The notes beneath the pieces were generated by a model. The model made no database searches and was not told the origin of the DNA. It saw nothing but the letters and a program-made list of their open reading frames with translations. Below, one piece after another: positions 45,647-59,415 of a DNA stretch of 64,000 nt (positions are counted from its first letter, which is position 1; the number at the start of each line of letters is the position of its first letter). A program made the translations under genes and the position numbers. The stretch spans positions 372,001 to 436,000 of the forward strand of contig NZ_JAHKKG010000009.1 of the NCBI RefSeq assembly GCF_018829635.1, read 5' to 3'. This DNA is from Paractinoplanes bogorensis. Its GTDB lineage: Bacteria > Actinomycetota > Actinomycetes > Mycobacteriales > Micromonosporaceae.

Positions 45647-47268
45647 CAGGGTGTCCCTTCCTCGGCGGCCTTCACCAGTGCCTTGAACTCGGCTTCGAAA
45701 CCGGGATAGTCGGTGCGTGGCAGCCCACCGGCCGTCAACAACGTACCGCCGGACTCTCCCGGCGAACCTGCCAGGTCAGCATTTTGCGACACACGGAACC
45801 ACACCCGCCGCCGGCGCCCGCTCAGCGAGAACATCAGACCGATCAGGCCGACCACCGCGCCGGCCAGGGCAAGCAGCTGGGTCGGGTCGTGGCGGATGGA
45901 GAGCGTGGCGAACGGGCGGGTGCCGACGAACTCCAGCTTGGTGCCGTCGTCCAGGGTCCAGGTGTCGCCCAGCTTGAGCGCGTACGGGCGGTCGCCGCTG
46001 ACCTTCTTGAGGTCTCCACTGGTGATCTGGCTCTGGTCGAGCGAGTAGACCGAGCCCGGTGTGCCGACGTCGAGGCCCAGGTCGCCGCGGAACGCGCTCA
46101 GATAGAGCATCGGGTTGTTCTCGGCCGGGAACACCGAGGTCGCCCGGCCGTCGGTGGGCGCCGTGGGCAGGTAGACGCCCTCGAAGCCCATCTGCAGCGT
46201 GGAGTCCCGTTTGTCGGTCTTGGGGTCGATGTTGACGTCGGGGAACTGCGCGACGCCCTCGCTGGTCTGCATCGCGTCCATCGGCAGGAACGGCACGACC
46301 TTGGTCTGCGAGACGCCGTAGCGGTCGGTGTACTTGAGCACCGGCGCGTAGCCGTGGCCGAGCAGGTAGACGTTGGCGCCGTCGAGCCGCAGCGGGTCGT
46401 TGACCGTGAACTTCCGGGTCTCGTACGGGCCGTTGTTCTCGCTCACCCCGACGGTGGCCGAGAAGGACTTGGGCTGACCGGTGCTCTGGAACGTGGCGTC
46501 GAAGTCGCTCAGCCGCAGGCAGAAGTTGGGCAGGTCGGACGGCTCGACACGCGGTCCGAGGGTGGAGTCGTCATATTGCGTGAGCGTGTTGCAGAAGCCC
46601 GAGTCGTTGCCGCCGACCAGGATCCGGTTGGCGTGCCAGCCGTACCAGTGCCCGAAGCCGACGCCGAGCAGCACGGCCAGCAGGGCGGTGTGGAAGAACA
46701 GGTTGCCGGTCTCTTTGAGGTAGCCCTTCTCGGCCGAGACCGTCCAGCTGCCGTCTTCGCTCTCGCGCACCCGGGTGCGGAACCGGTGGCGGCGCAGCAT
46801 GCCGGCGACGTTCGACGCAACCTCGGCCGGCGCGCCGGTCCGCGACCCGAGATCGGCGAACTGCGGCAGCCGCTGCAGCCGCTTGGGCGCGTCCGGTGGG
46901 GCCTGGCGCAGCGCGCGGACGTGGTCGGCGATGCGCGGGATGATGCAGCCGACCAGCGACGTGAACAGCAGCAGATAGATCGAGGCGAACCAGGGCGAGG
47001 CGTAGACCTCGAAGCCGCCGAGCCGCTCGACCCAGGGCGCCAGCTGCGGATGAGCCTGGTAATAGCGCGTGACCCGCTCGGTGTTGACCGCACGCTGCGG
47101 GAAGACCGAGCCCGGGATGGCCGCGATGGCCAGCAGGAAGAGCAGGACCAGCGCCGTACGCATGCTGGTGAGCTGCCGCCACGAATTGCGCAGCAGGGCC
47201 CAGAGCCGGTTCGGCCGGCGGGGCGGCGGCGCGGCCGGTGCGGCCGGTCGTTCCTGGGTGACCGTCAT
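45646..47268 (-). CDS. resB: Cytochrome c biogenesis protein ResB
   Basis: 540 residues. Membrane segments lie near residues 37-55, 90-110, 190-210 and 475-495, with a large extracytoplasmic domain between the last two. The motif LGVGFGHWYGWHANRI is typical of the ResB/Ccs1 family. It forms the haem-ligation complex with CcsB. ATG 47268 overlaps the ccdA stop by four bases. The N-terminus is Pro/Ala-rich. Confidence 0.92.
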   Translation of the reverse strand: MTVTQERPAAPAAPPPRRPNRLWALLRNSWRQLTSMRTALVLLFLLAIAAIPGSVFPQRAVNTERVTRYYQAHPQLAPWVERLGGFEVYASPWFASIYLLLFTSLVGCIIPRIADHVRALRQAPPDAPKRLQRLPQFADLGSRTGAPAEVASNVAGMLRRHRFRTRVRESEDGSWTVSAEKGYLKETGNLFFHTALLAVLLGVGFGHWYGWHANRILVGGNDSGFCNTLTQYDDSTLGPRVEPSDLPNFCLRLSDFDATFQSTGQPKSFSATVGVSENNGPYETRKFTVNDPLRLDGANVYLLGHGYAPVLKYTDRYGVSQTKVVPFLPMDAMQTSEGVAQFPDVNIDPKTDKRDSTLQMGFEGVYLPTAPTDGRATSVFPAENNPMLYLSAFRGDLGLDVGTPGSVYSLDQSQITSGDLKKVSGDRPYALKLGDTWTLDDGTKLEFVGTRPFATLSIRHDPTQLLALAGAVVGLIGLMFSLSGRRRRVWFRVSQNADLAGSPGESGGTLLTAGGLPRTDYPGFEAEFKALVKAAEEGTP

Positions 47269-48065
47269 AGCAGGGTCCCCGCGTCGAAGTTGAAGGTCGT
47301 CAGCAGCCACACCAGGAAGTGGTCCCACCCGCCGCTGACCAGCATGACGCCGACGAGGATGAGCAGCACGCCGCCGATCCGGGTGACCCACTGGCTGTTG
47401 CGGCGGATGAATCGGAACACGCCGAGCAGCTTGCGGAAGAACAGACCGAAGAGCACGAACGGAATTCCCAGGCCCAGGCTGTACGCGAGGGCGAGCACGA
47501 CGGCCCGGTTGGTCTCCCCGCTCGTGGTGGCCAGCGCGAGCACGGCGGCCAGGGTGGGCCCGGTGCAGGGCAGCCACGAGAACGCGAAGATCGCCCCGAA
47601 GATCGGCGCACCGATCAGGCCGGCCGCGGGCAGCTTGGAGATGCGGGCCTCGCGCTGCATGCCCGGGATCCAGCCCAGGTAGCCGAGGCCGAGCACGATC
47701 ACCAGGATGCCCAGACCGATGTTGAGCGCCTCCTTGTTGCGCAGCAGGAAGCCGAGATTGGCGACCAGCGACGCGAGCAGCGTGAAGACGACCGCGAAGC
47801 CGAGCACGAACAAGCTCGTACCGGCCAGCACCCGGCCCCGGCGAGTGGTCGGGCGGGTGAGCGTCTGGACGCCGCCCTCCGGCGAAGGCTTCGGCGCGGA
47901 GGAGTCGAGATCGGAGCCGGCCAGTCCGGTCACATAGGACAGGTAGCCGGGTAACAACGGCAGCACGCAGGGCGAAAGGATGCTGACCAGGCCGGCCAGC
48001 GCGGCCACGGCGATGGCCAGCAGCAGCGGCCCTCCGCTGGCGATGTTGGCGAAGGAGTCGGCCAT
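47265..48065 (-). CDS. ccdA: Thiol-disulfide transporter CcdA
   Basis: 266 residues, six membrane segments, DsbD-like. The two redox cysteines are in SPCVLPLLPGYLSY and WLPCTGPTLAA. It carries reducing power across the membrane to ResA. ATG 48065 overlaps the resA stop by one base. A loop of about 30 residues that includes DSSAPKPSPEGGVQTLTRP separates the first two segments. Confidence 0.93.
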   Translation of the reverse strand: MADSFANIASGGPLLLAIAVAALAGLVSILSPCVLPLLPGYLSYVTGLAGSDLDSSAPKPSPEGGVQTLTRPTTRRGRVLAGTSLFVLGFAVVFTLLASLVANLGFLLRNKEALNIGLGILVIVLGLGYLGWIPGMQREARISKLPAAGLIGAPIFGAIFAFSWLPCTGPTLAAVLALATTSGETNRAVVLALAYSLGLGIPFVLFGLFFRKLLGVFRFIRRNSQWVTRIGGVLLILVGVMLVSGGWDHFLVWLLTTFNFDAGTLL

Positions 48066-48622
48066 CAGCGCTGCCCCTCGGCCGCGATCTTCTCGACCAG
48101 CGGCTTCAGTTGCGTCTCGGTGGTGGCACCGCGCAGGGCGATCGCGATCCGCCCCTGCCGATCGATGATCAACGTGGACGGCGTGCTGACCGCGGTCACG
48201 TCGAACTGGATGCCGACCCGGCCCTCGAAGTCGTAGAGGCTGGGGTAGGTCACCCGGCCGCGCTCGAACTCGCGGGCGGAATCCTTGTCGTCCCGCGAGT
48301 TGACGCCGAGGAACGTGACGTCTTTGGCCTTGGTGGCCTGGAAGGTGTTCTCCAGGTCGTCGGCCTCGGCCCGGCAGGGCGAGCACCACGATCCCCAGAA
48401 GTTGACCACGATGACCTTGCCGCGATCCTGGCTGATGTCGTACGCCTTGCCGTCGAGCAGCTCGCCCTGGATCGGCTTGACGGCGGGCCGGTTTTCGGGG
48501 GCGCACTCGACCACACCCGACGCGGTGGCGCACTTCTTGGTCCAGTTGTCCTCCCCGCTGCATCCGGCGAGCACACCGCCCGTGAGAGCGGCGGCGGCCA
48601 GGACGGCGGCGAGGCGGCGCAT
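48065..48622 (-). CDS. resA: Lipoprotein thioredoxin ResA/CcmG-like
   Basis: 185 residues. Signal peptide with lipobox LAGC (Cys21). Thioredoxin domain with NFWGSWCSPCRAE (Cys80/Cys83) and the cis-Pro in STPSTLIID. It reduces the haem-binding cysteines of apocytochrome c using electrons from CcdA. Two further cysteines (Cys31, Cys40) are near the N-terminus and are unusual for ResA. ATG 48622 follows two bases after the phosphatase stop. Confidence 0.92.
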   Translation of the reverse strand: MRRLAAVLAAAALTGGVLAGCSGEDNWTKKCATASGVVECAPENRPAVKPIQGELLDGKAYDISQDRGKVIVVNFWGSWCSPCRAEADDLENTFQATKAKDVTFLGVNSRDDKDSAREFERGRVTYPSLYDFEGRVGIQFDVTAVSTPSTLIIDRQGRIAIALRGATTETQLKPLVEKIAAEGQR

Positions 48623-48624
48623 GG

Positions 48625-49275
48625 TCAAGCTCCCTTGGCGGTCTTGGCTGTCGCGGAGAGGGCCACCAGGTGGGCGGCCGGCTCGGAGTAGTCGATGCCG
48701 ACTACCTTGCTGTCTTCGAACCGGAACGAGGTCAGGCTGGCCAGACCGCACTGACGCTTGCGCGGGTCGTGCCACAGACGCTTCTTTTCCACATAGCGTC
48801 GAAGCGTCCAGATCGGTAGCTGGTGTGAGACGCAGACGGCTTCGTGACCCTCGGCGGCGACCCGGGCCGCCTGGACCGCGGCGAACATCCGCTGGGCGAT
48901 GACCAGGTAGGCCTCGCCCCACGACGGCGTGATCGGGTCGCGCAGCACCCACCAGTGCCGCGGGTTGGTCAGCGCGCCGTCGCCGACCGAGACCTTCTTG
49001 CCCTCGAAGTAGTTGGCGCTCTCGATCAGCCGGGTGTCGGTGGCGATCTCGAGGTCGAACTCGCCGGCGATCGGGACGGCCGTCTCCTGCGCGCGCTCGA
49101 GCGGGCTGGCCACGACGTGCGTGATGTCGCGCTTGGCCAGCGCCTCGGCCGCCGCCTTGGCCATCTGGGTGCCGAGTTCGGACAGGTGGAAGTCGGGCAG
49201 CCGGCCGTACAGGATCTTGCCGGGGTTGAACACCTCGCCGTGCCGCAGCACGTGGACGGTCGTCTTGGTGGTCAT
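48625..49275 (-). CDS. Histidine phosphatase family protein
   Basis: 216 residues, phosphoglycerate-mutase-like fold. Catalytic RHG is in [12 protein letters not shown], the second His region is [10 protein letters not shown], and the Arg segment [10 protein letters not shown] is present. Such genes regularly sit between hemL and resA in actinobacteria; the substrate is unknown. ATG 49275 overlaps the hemL stop by four bases. Confidence 0.88.
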   Translation of the reverse strand: MTTKTTVHVLRHGEVFNPGKILYGRLPDFHLSELGTQMAKAAAEALAKRDITHVVASPLERAQETAVPIAGEFDLEIATDTRLIESANYFEGKKVSVGDGALTNPRHWWVLRDPITPSWGEAYLVIAQRMFAAVQAARVAAEGHEAVCVSHQLPIWTLRRYVEKKRLWHDPRKRQCGLASLTSFRFEDSKVVGIDYSEPAAHLVALSATAKTAKGA

Positions 49276-50606
49276 GCTGCTCCCCCCGCCGCGGCCGCCC
49301 GTGCCGCGAAGGGCAGCGCGGTCGCGATCGTCTCCAGCGCTTCCTCGTCGATCGCGGTCGAGACGAACCACGACTCGAAGGCGCTCGGCGGCAGATAGAC
49401 ACCGCGGGCCAGCATCTCGTGGAAGAACGCCTTGAACGCGGCCGCGTCCTGCGTCTTCGCCGTCTCGTAGTCGTGCACCTCGGAGGCGGTGAAGAAAATC
49501 GAGAACATGTTTCCCGCGTACGCGAGATGGTGCGCGACACCCGCAGTCGTCAGCGCATCGGAAGCGAGTGCCCCGACCGTCGCCGAGAGTTCGTCGAGCC
49601 GCTTGTACGTCGCATCGTCGGCCAGCCGCAGTGAGGCGAGCCCGGCCGCACAGGCCAGCGGGTTACCCGAGAGCGTGCCCGCCTGATAGACCGGGCCGGC
49701 CGGAGCGAGCCGCGACATGATCTCGCGCCGCCCGCCGAACGCCGCCGCGGGCAGCCCGCCGCCCATCACCTTGCCAAAGGTGAACAGGTCGGCGTCGACC
49801 GGGTCGAGCCCGGCCCAGCCCCCGGGCGAGACGCGGAAGCCGGTCATCACCTCGTCGACGATGAGCAGGGCGCCGGCCGCGTGGGCGATCTCGGCCAGCC
49901 GCTGGTTGAAGCCGTCGCGCGGGGCGACCACGCCCATGTTGCCGGCCGCGGCCTCGGTGATGATCGCGGCGATCTCGGCGCCGTCCTGCCGGAAGGCCTC
50001 CTCGACGGCGGCCACGTCGTTGTAGGGCAGCACGATCGTCTCGCTGGCGGCCGCGCCGGTGACGCCGGGCGAGTCGGGCAGGCCCAGCGTCGCGACCCCG
50101 GAGCCGGCCGCGGCCAGCAGCGCGTCGACGTGGCCGTGGTAGCAGCCGGCGAACTTCACGATCTTGGAGCGGCCGGTGTAGCCGCGGGCCAGCCGGATCG
50201 CCGTCATGGTGGCCTCGGTGCCCGAGTTGACCAGGCGGACCTCGTCGACCGGGGTGCGGCGGACGATCTCCTCGGCCAGGTCGACCTCGCCCGCCGTCGG
50301 GGTGCCGAAGCTGGTGCCCCGGGCGGCGGCGGCCGTGACGGCCGCGATGATCTCGGGGTGGGCGTGGCCGTGGATCAGCGGACCCCACGAGCAGACCAGG
50401 TCGACGTAGCGACGGCCGTCCACGTCCGTCATCCAGGCGCCGGAGCCGGAGGCCATGAATCGGGGCGTGCCGCCGACCGCCCGGAACGCACGCACGGGTG
50501 AATTGACCCCGCCCGGCACGATGGCCTGGGCGCGGTCGAACAGGGCCTGGGAAGCCGGGGCGTCCTCCGGGTAGGGGAGGCCCTCGGCGCGGTATGAGGT
50601 GGTCAC
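49272..50606 (-). CDS. hemL: Glutamate-1-semialdehyde 2,1-aminomutase HemL
   Basis: 444 residues. PLP enzyme making 5-aminolevulinate for haem. Clear motifs: [51 protein letters not shown], and the PLP-lysine in [20 protein letters not shown] 50606 is preferred because GGGAG lies five bases upstream; ATG 50618 is an alternative four codons earlier. First gene of the hemL-phosphatase-resA-ccdA-resB-ccsB run, so haem supply and cytochrome assembly are co-expressed. Confidence 0.93.
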   Translation of the reverse strand: MTTSYRAEGLPYPEDAPASQALFDRAQAIVPGGVNSPVRAFRAVGGTPRFMASGSGAWMTDVDGRRYVDLVCSWGPLIHGHAHPEIIAAVTAAAARGTSFGTPTAGEVDLAEEIVRRTPVDEVRLVNSGTEATMTAIRLARGYTGRSKIVKFAGCYHGHVDALLAAAGSGVATLGLPDSPGVTGAAASETIVLPYNDVAAVEEAFRQDGAEIAAIITEAAAGNMGVVAPRDGFNQRLAEIAHAAGALLIVDEVMTGFRVSPGGWAGLDPVDADLFTFGKVMGGGLPAAAFGGRREIMSRLAPAGPVYQAGTLSGNPLACAAGLASLRLADDATYKRLDELSATVGALASDALTTAGVAHHLAYAGNMFSIFFTASEVHDYETAKTQDAAAFKAFFHEMLARGVYLPPSAFESWFVSTAIDEEALETIATALPFAARAAAAGGAA

Positions 50607-50764
50607 AGCGGCTCCCATTGTGTCAGCGCGGTCGGGCGGGAATCTCAAGAGGGTTCCTCACATCACCCGAGGATGGCGCACGGCGGCACCCGCGGATGTC
50701 GGGAACGCCCCGATCTGGCCGAGCCCAACAGGCCGAACAAGCGCACAGGCGATAGGCTGGCCCG

Positions 50765-51091
50765 GTGGAACGACCCGAGCTGTCGATCACGGTTGAGCAC
50801 GCACCCGACGAGGTCACCTTCCATCTCGCCGGGGAGATCGACGTGCTCACGGTCACGAACCTGTCGACCCTGGTCAACGAGACATTGACCGACCCGCCGG
50901 CCCGCATCGTGCTCGACATGGCCGGTGTCACGTTCTGCGACTCCCAGGGTCTCGGCACCCTCGTGGTGCTCAGCCGCAAGGCCCAGCATGCCCGTTCTGT
51001 CCTGTCTCTGGCGAACGTGGGCGACTTCCTGCTGCGAGTGCTCGATATCACCGGCCTGCGCAGCGCCCTGATGATCAGCAGCACTGCTTAG
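50765..51091 (+). CDS. STAS-domain anti-sigma factor antagonist
   Basis: 108 residues, single STAS domain: PDEVTFHLAGEIDVLTV, LVNETLTDPPARIVLDM and the phosphorylatable Ser in FCDSQGLGTL. SpoIIAA/RsbV-type proteins bind anti-sigma kinases and are released or blocked by phosphorylation. GTG 50765. It ends exactly where the convergent response-regulator gene ends. The SpoIIE-type phosphatase 5 kb away is a natural partner. Confidence 0.92.
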   Translation: MERPELSITVEHAPDEVTFHLAGEIDVLTVTNLSTLVNETLTDPPARIVLDMAGVTFCDSQGLGTLVVLSRKAQHARSVLSLANVGDFLLRVLDITGLRSALMISSTA

Positions 51092-51640
51092 CTAACTGCC
51101 CCAGCGGGCTTTCTCGAGCAGGGCCAGCGCCTCGGCCGCGGCGTCTTCGCCACCCGAACGCAGCACCCGGGCGGCCTCGTCGACCGTCTCGGTGAGCCGG
51201 TCCCACTGCGCCTCACGCTCGCGGGTCGCCTCGCCCTGAGCCTTGAGCTGCTGGGTCTTGGTCCACAGCTCGACGAAGATGTTGACCTTGGCACGCAGCA
51301 CCCACGGGTCGAACGGCTTGGTCAGGTAGTCGACCGCGCCGACGGCGTAGCCGCGCAGGGCGAGCTGGGCGTCCCGGTCGGCCGCGGTGAGGAACAGGAT
51401 CGGCACATGGCGGGTCCGTTCCCGCCGCTTGATGTGGCTGGCGGTCTCGAACCCGTCCATGTTGGGCATCTGCGCGTCCAGCAGGATGACCGCGAAATCG
51501 TCGGTGAGCAGCTGTTTCAGCGCGGCCTCGCCGCTCTCGACGGCCACCGGCGTGACCGGCAGGCCCTGCAGGATCGCCTCCAGGGCGAGCAGGTTGTCCC
51601 TGCGGTCGTCGACCAGCAGGGCCTTCGCTAGCTCCGCCAC
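51092..51640 (-). CDS. Response regulator with C-terminal coiled coil
   Basis: 182 residues. Receiver domain with the phospho-acceptor Asp55 (VILLDAQMPNMDG), Asp11/Asp12 and Lys108 (YLTKPFD). The C-terminal 60 residues are a helical coiled coil without DNA-binding or enzyme motifs. It starts 21 bases after the hybrid kinase stop on the same strand. It probably relays a signal to the kinase network rather than to DNA. Confidence 0.9.
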   Translation of the reverse strand: MAELAKALLVDDRRDNLLALEAILQGLPVTPVAVESGEAALKQLLTDDFAVILLDAQMPNMDGFETASHIKRRERTRHVPILFLTAADRDAQLALRGYAVGAVDYLTKPFDPWVLRAKVNIFVELWTKTQQLKAQGEATREREAQWDRLTETVDEAARVLRSGGEDAAAEALALLEKARWGS

Positions 51641-51661
51641 TTTGCTCCCCTCGTGGACCGG

Positions 51662-56068
<4,407 letters not shown>

Positions 56069-56180
56069 GCTGTCCTCACTCGCTGTCCATCCGGCTGGGC
56101 TCCCTATCCTCTCTCGCCCGACCGGGTCAATGCGAGAGACGACTTTGTGCACGGGCCCCCCTACAGGAGAGGATGCATGC

Positions 56181-58220
56181 GTGTCAGTGGAGGCCGATGC
56201 GATCTCGGACACCCCGCCGGGTGGGCCCGTCCGGCGCGTCCGGCTGCCCAACGACCGGCGGACGCCGGCTGCTGCGCGTGCCCTCGTGCGCACGGTCCTC
56301 GAGGAAGCGGGGCTGGAAAGCCTGCTCAACGAGGCGTTGCTGCTCACCACCGAGCTTTCCACCAATGCGGTGGTCCACGCCAACACCGAGCTCGACATCG
56401 AGGTTCGCGCCGACGCCACCGGGCTGACCGTGACGGTCACCGACTTCGCGCCGGGCCCGGTCGAGCAGCTGGCGGTCGGCCCGCGCAACGAGAGCGTCGA
56501 CATCGGCGAGGTCGCCGAGCGCGGCCGTGGGCTGCTGCTGGTCGACCATTTCGCCAGCCGCTGGGGCACGGTGCACGAGGGTTCCGGCAAGGGCGTCTGG
56601 TTCCGCCTCGAGGGGCGGGCGGCGAGCCCGGCCACGGCCGTGGTGCCGGCGACCGCCGACGCGCCCGATTTCGGGTCGGCCGGGGTCGGCGCGCTCGCCA
56701 CGCTGCTGCAGGTCAACCCCGAGCGCAACTCCGAAGAGGGCGTGGCCGAGTTCGCGGCCGATCTGCTGGCCCAGCTCGCCCGGCTGACCGGGGCGGCCGG
56801 CGGGGTGATCCGCCTCGACCGCGGCGACGGCGGCGGGCGCCAGCTGCTGGCCCGTTACGGCCGGGCCCCGCGCGACGACGCCGACACCATCCGGGTGCCG
56901 CTCAACGTGCAGAGGCCGTACGCGGGGGAACTGGAACTTGACTCTTCCCCCATCGGCTTCGCTCAGCCGCTGGCCGCGCTGGTCGCCGAGCGGTTCTCGC
57001 TGCACCTCGAGAACGACCGCCTGCGCCGGGCCGACCTGCGCCGCCAGACCTGGCTGACCTTCCTGGCCGAGGCGAGCGAGCTGCTGGCCCAGTCACTCGA
57101 CGTCAACCTGACGATGGCGCTGATCCCGCAGCTGGTGGTGCCGCGCCTGGGCCAGTGGTGCGCGGTGCACACCACCGACGCGTGGGGCCGGCTGCAACTG
57201 GCCGCGGCCACCCACACCGACGAGTCGCTGCTGCCCCAGCTGCACGAGACGCTCGAGGAGACCGGTCCCGACTCGATCCTGGCCCGGCTCGAAGAGGCGT
57301 CAAGGCTCGGCACCCAGGTGATGCTGGGCGCGCCGACCGAGGGCTTCGCGGTGCCGCTGGTCGCCCGGGGCACCCGGCTCGGCACGCTGGCGGTGGGTCG
57401 CCATCACCGCATCCGGCACGACGCCGACGAGGTCAACGTGCTCGAAGACGTGGCCCGGCGCGCCGCCCTGGCGATCGACAACGCCCGCATCCACGACGAG
57501 CGGCACAAGGTCGCCCGCACGCTCCAGGCCTCACTCCTGCCGCCGGCGCTGCCCAAGGTCGAGGGCATCGGGTTCGCCGCCGAATACGTGCCGACCGGCT
57601 CCGAGGTCGGCGGCGACTTCTACGACGTGGTGCCCTCGGGCCCCGACAGCTGGATCGTCGTGGTCGGCGACGTGTCGGGCAAGGGCGTGCAGGCGGCGAC
57701 CGTGACCGGCCTCGTCCGCGACGTGATCCGCATCCTGGTCGACGATGGCAAGCCGATGGGCGAGATCCTCTGCCGGGTCAACAAGACGCTGGTGCAGCGC
57801 GGGGGCGGGCGATACTGCACGCTCGCGATGGCCTCGGTGACCCGAGCGCAGGACGGGGTGCTGTCGGTCTGCCTGCACCTGGCCGGGCACGACCGGGCGG
57901 TGCTGGTGCACGCGGACGGCAAGACGTCGTTCGTGGGCGAGGGCGGCACGGCGCTCGGCCTGCTCGAGTCGATCACCTCGCCCGACGTCGAGGTGCGGCT
58001 GCAGCCGGGCGACTCCCTGATCTTCTACACCGACGGGGTGACCGAGCGTCGCCGCGGGCGGGAGCTTTTCGGTACGGGCCGGCTGCGCGACGCGGCGGGC
58101 CCACTGGCCGGTTATCCGGCCGAGGTGATGGCGGCCCGGCTGCGCTCCACCACGATCAACTTCTCGGTCGAGGAGCCGCGGGACGACATCGCGATCCTCG
58201 TGCTGCGCAACGACGCCTGA
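56181..58220 (+). CDS. SpoIIE-type PP2C phosphatase with anti-sigma-like ATPase and GAF domains
   Basis: 679 residues in three parts. Residues 1-140 are an RsbW-like HATPase ([18 protein letters not shown] with Asn62, then VTDFAPGP and [11 protein letters not shown]). Residues about 300-440 are GAF-like. Residues about 455-679 are a PP2C/SpoIIE domain with metal aspartates in [25 protein letters not shown] and [10 protein letters not shown]. It would dephosphorylate a STAS protein and may also bind it. GTG 56181 has AGGAGAGG 7-12 bases upstream. It is divergent from the hybrid kinase across 112 bases. Confidence 0.92.
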   Translation: MSVEADAISDTPPGGPVRRVRLPNDRRTPAAARALVRTVLEEAGLESLLNEALLLTTELSTNAVVHANTELDIEVRADATGLTVTVTDFAPGPVEQLAVGPRNESVDIGEVAERGRGLLLVDHFASRWGTVHEGSGKGVWFRLEGRAASPATAVVPATADAPDFGSAGVGALATLLQVNPERNSEEGVAEFAADLLAQLARLTGAAGGVIRLDRGDGGGRQLLARYGRAPRDDADTIRVPLNVQRPYAGELELDSSPIGFAQPLAALVAERFSLHLENDRLRRADLRRQTWLTFLAEASELLAQSLDVNLTMALIPQLVVPRLGQWCAVHTTDAWGRLQLAAATHTDESLLPQLHETLEETGPDSILARLEEASRLGTQVMLGAPTEGFAVPLVARGTRLGTLAVGRHHRIRHDADEVNVLEDVARRAALAIDNARIHDERHKVARTLQASLLPPALPKVEGIGFAAEYVPTGSEVGGDFYDVVPSGPDSWIVVVGDVSGKGVQAATVTGLVRDVIRILVDDGKPMGEILCRVNKTLVQRGGGRYCTLAMASVTRAQDGVLSVCLHLAGHDRAVLVHADGKTSFVGEGGTALGLLESITSPDVEVRLQPGDSLIFYTDGVTERRRGRELFGTGRLRDAAGPLAGYPAEVMAARLRSTTINFSVEEPRDDIAILVLRNDA

Positions 58221-58343
58221 GTCTCACTGTTCACCGGGAATCCCGGGCCGGCATCACGCGGGATTCCGGGCCAGCTTCACAGGTAAACCCAAGCCAGCCG
58301 ATTCGCCCCTTTAAGCCAGATTTTTCGTGGCATGGTGTTTGTC

Positions 58344-58958
58344 ATGGCGAAAACTCAGTACTACACGGCGACGAGCATCGACGGTTATATCGCCGACGAG
58401 AACAACTCGCTGGAGTGGCTCTTCGACGTCGACGGGGGCAACGAGAACCCCTTCGGCGGGTTCTTCGCGGGTGTCGGCGCGTTCGCCATGGGCGCGACCA
58501 CCTACGAGTGGGTGCTGAAGAACGACAACGTGCTCGACCAGCCGCAGAACTGGCACGACCTGTACGGCGACATGCCCTGCTGGGTCTTCGCCAACCGGGA
58601 GCTGCCGCTGGTGCCCGACGCCAACGTCTTCATGGTCAGCGGTGACGTGAAGCGGGTGCACGAGGCGATGCTGGTGGCGGCCAAGGGCAAGAACGTCTGG
58701 CTGGTCGGCGGCGGCGACCTGGTGGGCCAGTTCGTCGACCAGGGCCTGCTCGACGAGATCATCCTGGGTATCGCCCCGGTCGTGCTCGGCGGCGGCGCCC
58801 CGCTGCTGCCCCGCCACCTGACCTCGCAGAACCTGGCGCTGACGGGCACGGCCCAGATCGGCCGCTTCGCCTATCTGACCTACGCCGTCGGCAGCGAGCC
58901 CGTCCCCGACCGCCACCCGGCCGCCGCGGGCAGCCGTTACGCCGTCCTGCACAGCTGA
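58344..58958 (+). CDS. Dihydrofolate-reductase/RibD-C-fold protein
   Basis: 204 residues of the RibD C-terminal domain family: YYTATSIDGYIADENNSLEWL, AFAMGATTYEWVL, VWLVGGGDLVGQFVDQGLLDEIILGIAPVVLG. Family members are NADPH-dependent reductases or of unknown use; real folate reductase activity is unlikely. ATG 58344 (MAKTQYY) fits best; an ATG four codons upstream exists. The gene faces the repeat array at 58985-59400. Confidence 0.85.
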   Translation: MAKTQYYTATSIDGYIADENNSLEWLFDVDGGNENPFGGFFAGVGAFAMGATTYEWVLKNDNVLDQPQNWHDLYGDMPCWVFANRELPLVPDANVFMVSGDVKRVHEAMLVAAKGKNVWLVGGGDLVGQFVDQGLLDEIILGIAPVVLGGGAPLLPRHLTSQNLALTGTAQIGRFAYLTYAVGSEPVPDRHPAAAGSRYAVLHS

Positions 58959-58984
58959 GCCACCGCAGCGCGCGCGTAAAGCGG

Positions 58985-59400
58985 CAGCCCCGCGTACCAG
59001 CAGCCCCGCGAACCGGCAGCCTCGCGTACGAGCAGCCCCGCGAACCAGCAGCCCCGCGAACCGGCAGGCTCGCACGTCCGCGGGCTCGAGCGGCACCACC
59101 GGACCGGCGGCCTACGGCACGCTGCTCGAACGGGTCGCCCGGGTCGAACCGGCAGCACCGCGAACCGGCAGCCCCGCGAACCGCGCAGGCTCGCACGTCC
59201 GCGGGCTCGCGTACCGGCAAGCTCGCGCGTCCGCGGGCTAGCACGTCCGCAAGCTCGCGAACCGGCAAGCTCGCGAACCGGCAAGCTCGCGAACCGGCAA
59301 GCTCGCGAACCGGCAAGCTCGCGAACCGGCAAGCTCGCGCGTCCGCGGGCTCGCACATCCGCGGGCTCGCGAACCGGCAAGCTCGCACATCGGCGGGCTC
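58985..59400. repeat. Minisatellite of 15-16-bp units between two convergent genes
   Basis: Five perfect 16-bp copies of GCAAGCTCGCGAACCG at 59249-59328 plus a ten-base partial. Around them is about 330 bases of variants, such as GCAGCCCCGCGAACCG and GCTCGCGCGTCCGCGG. No unique spacers, so it is not CRISPR. The minus-strand frame stays open because 16 bp repeats give a 16-residue periodic peptide; I do not take it as a gene. Confidence 0.9.
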
Positions 59401-59415
59401 GGCGCACCGCGCCCG

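Noticed and set aside
58985-59400. Possible CRISPR array
   Set aside because: Units are directly adjacent with no unique spacers of constant size, and no cas gene is near.
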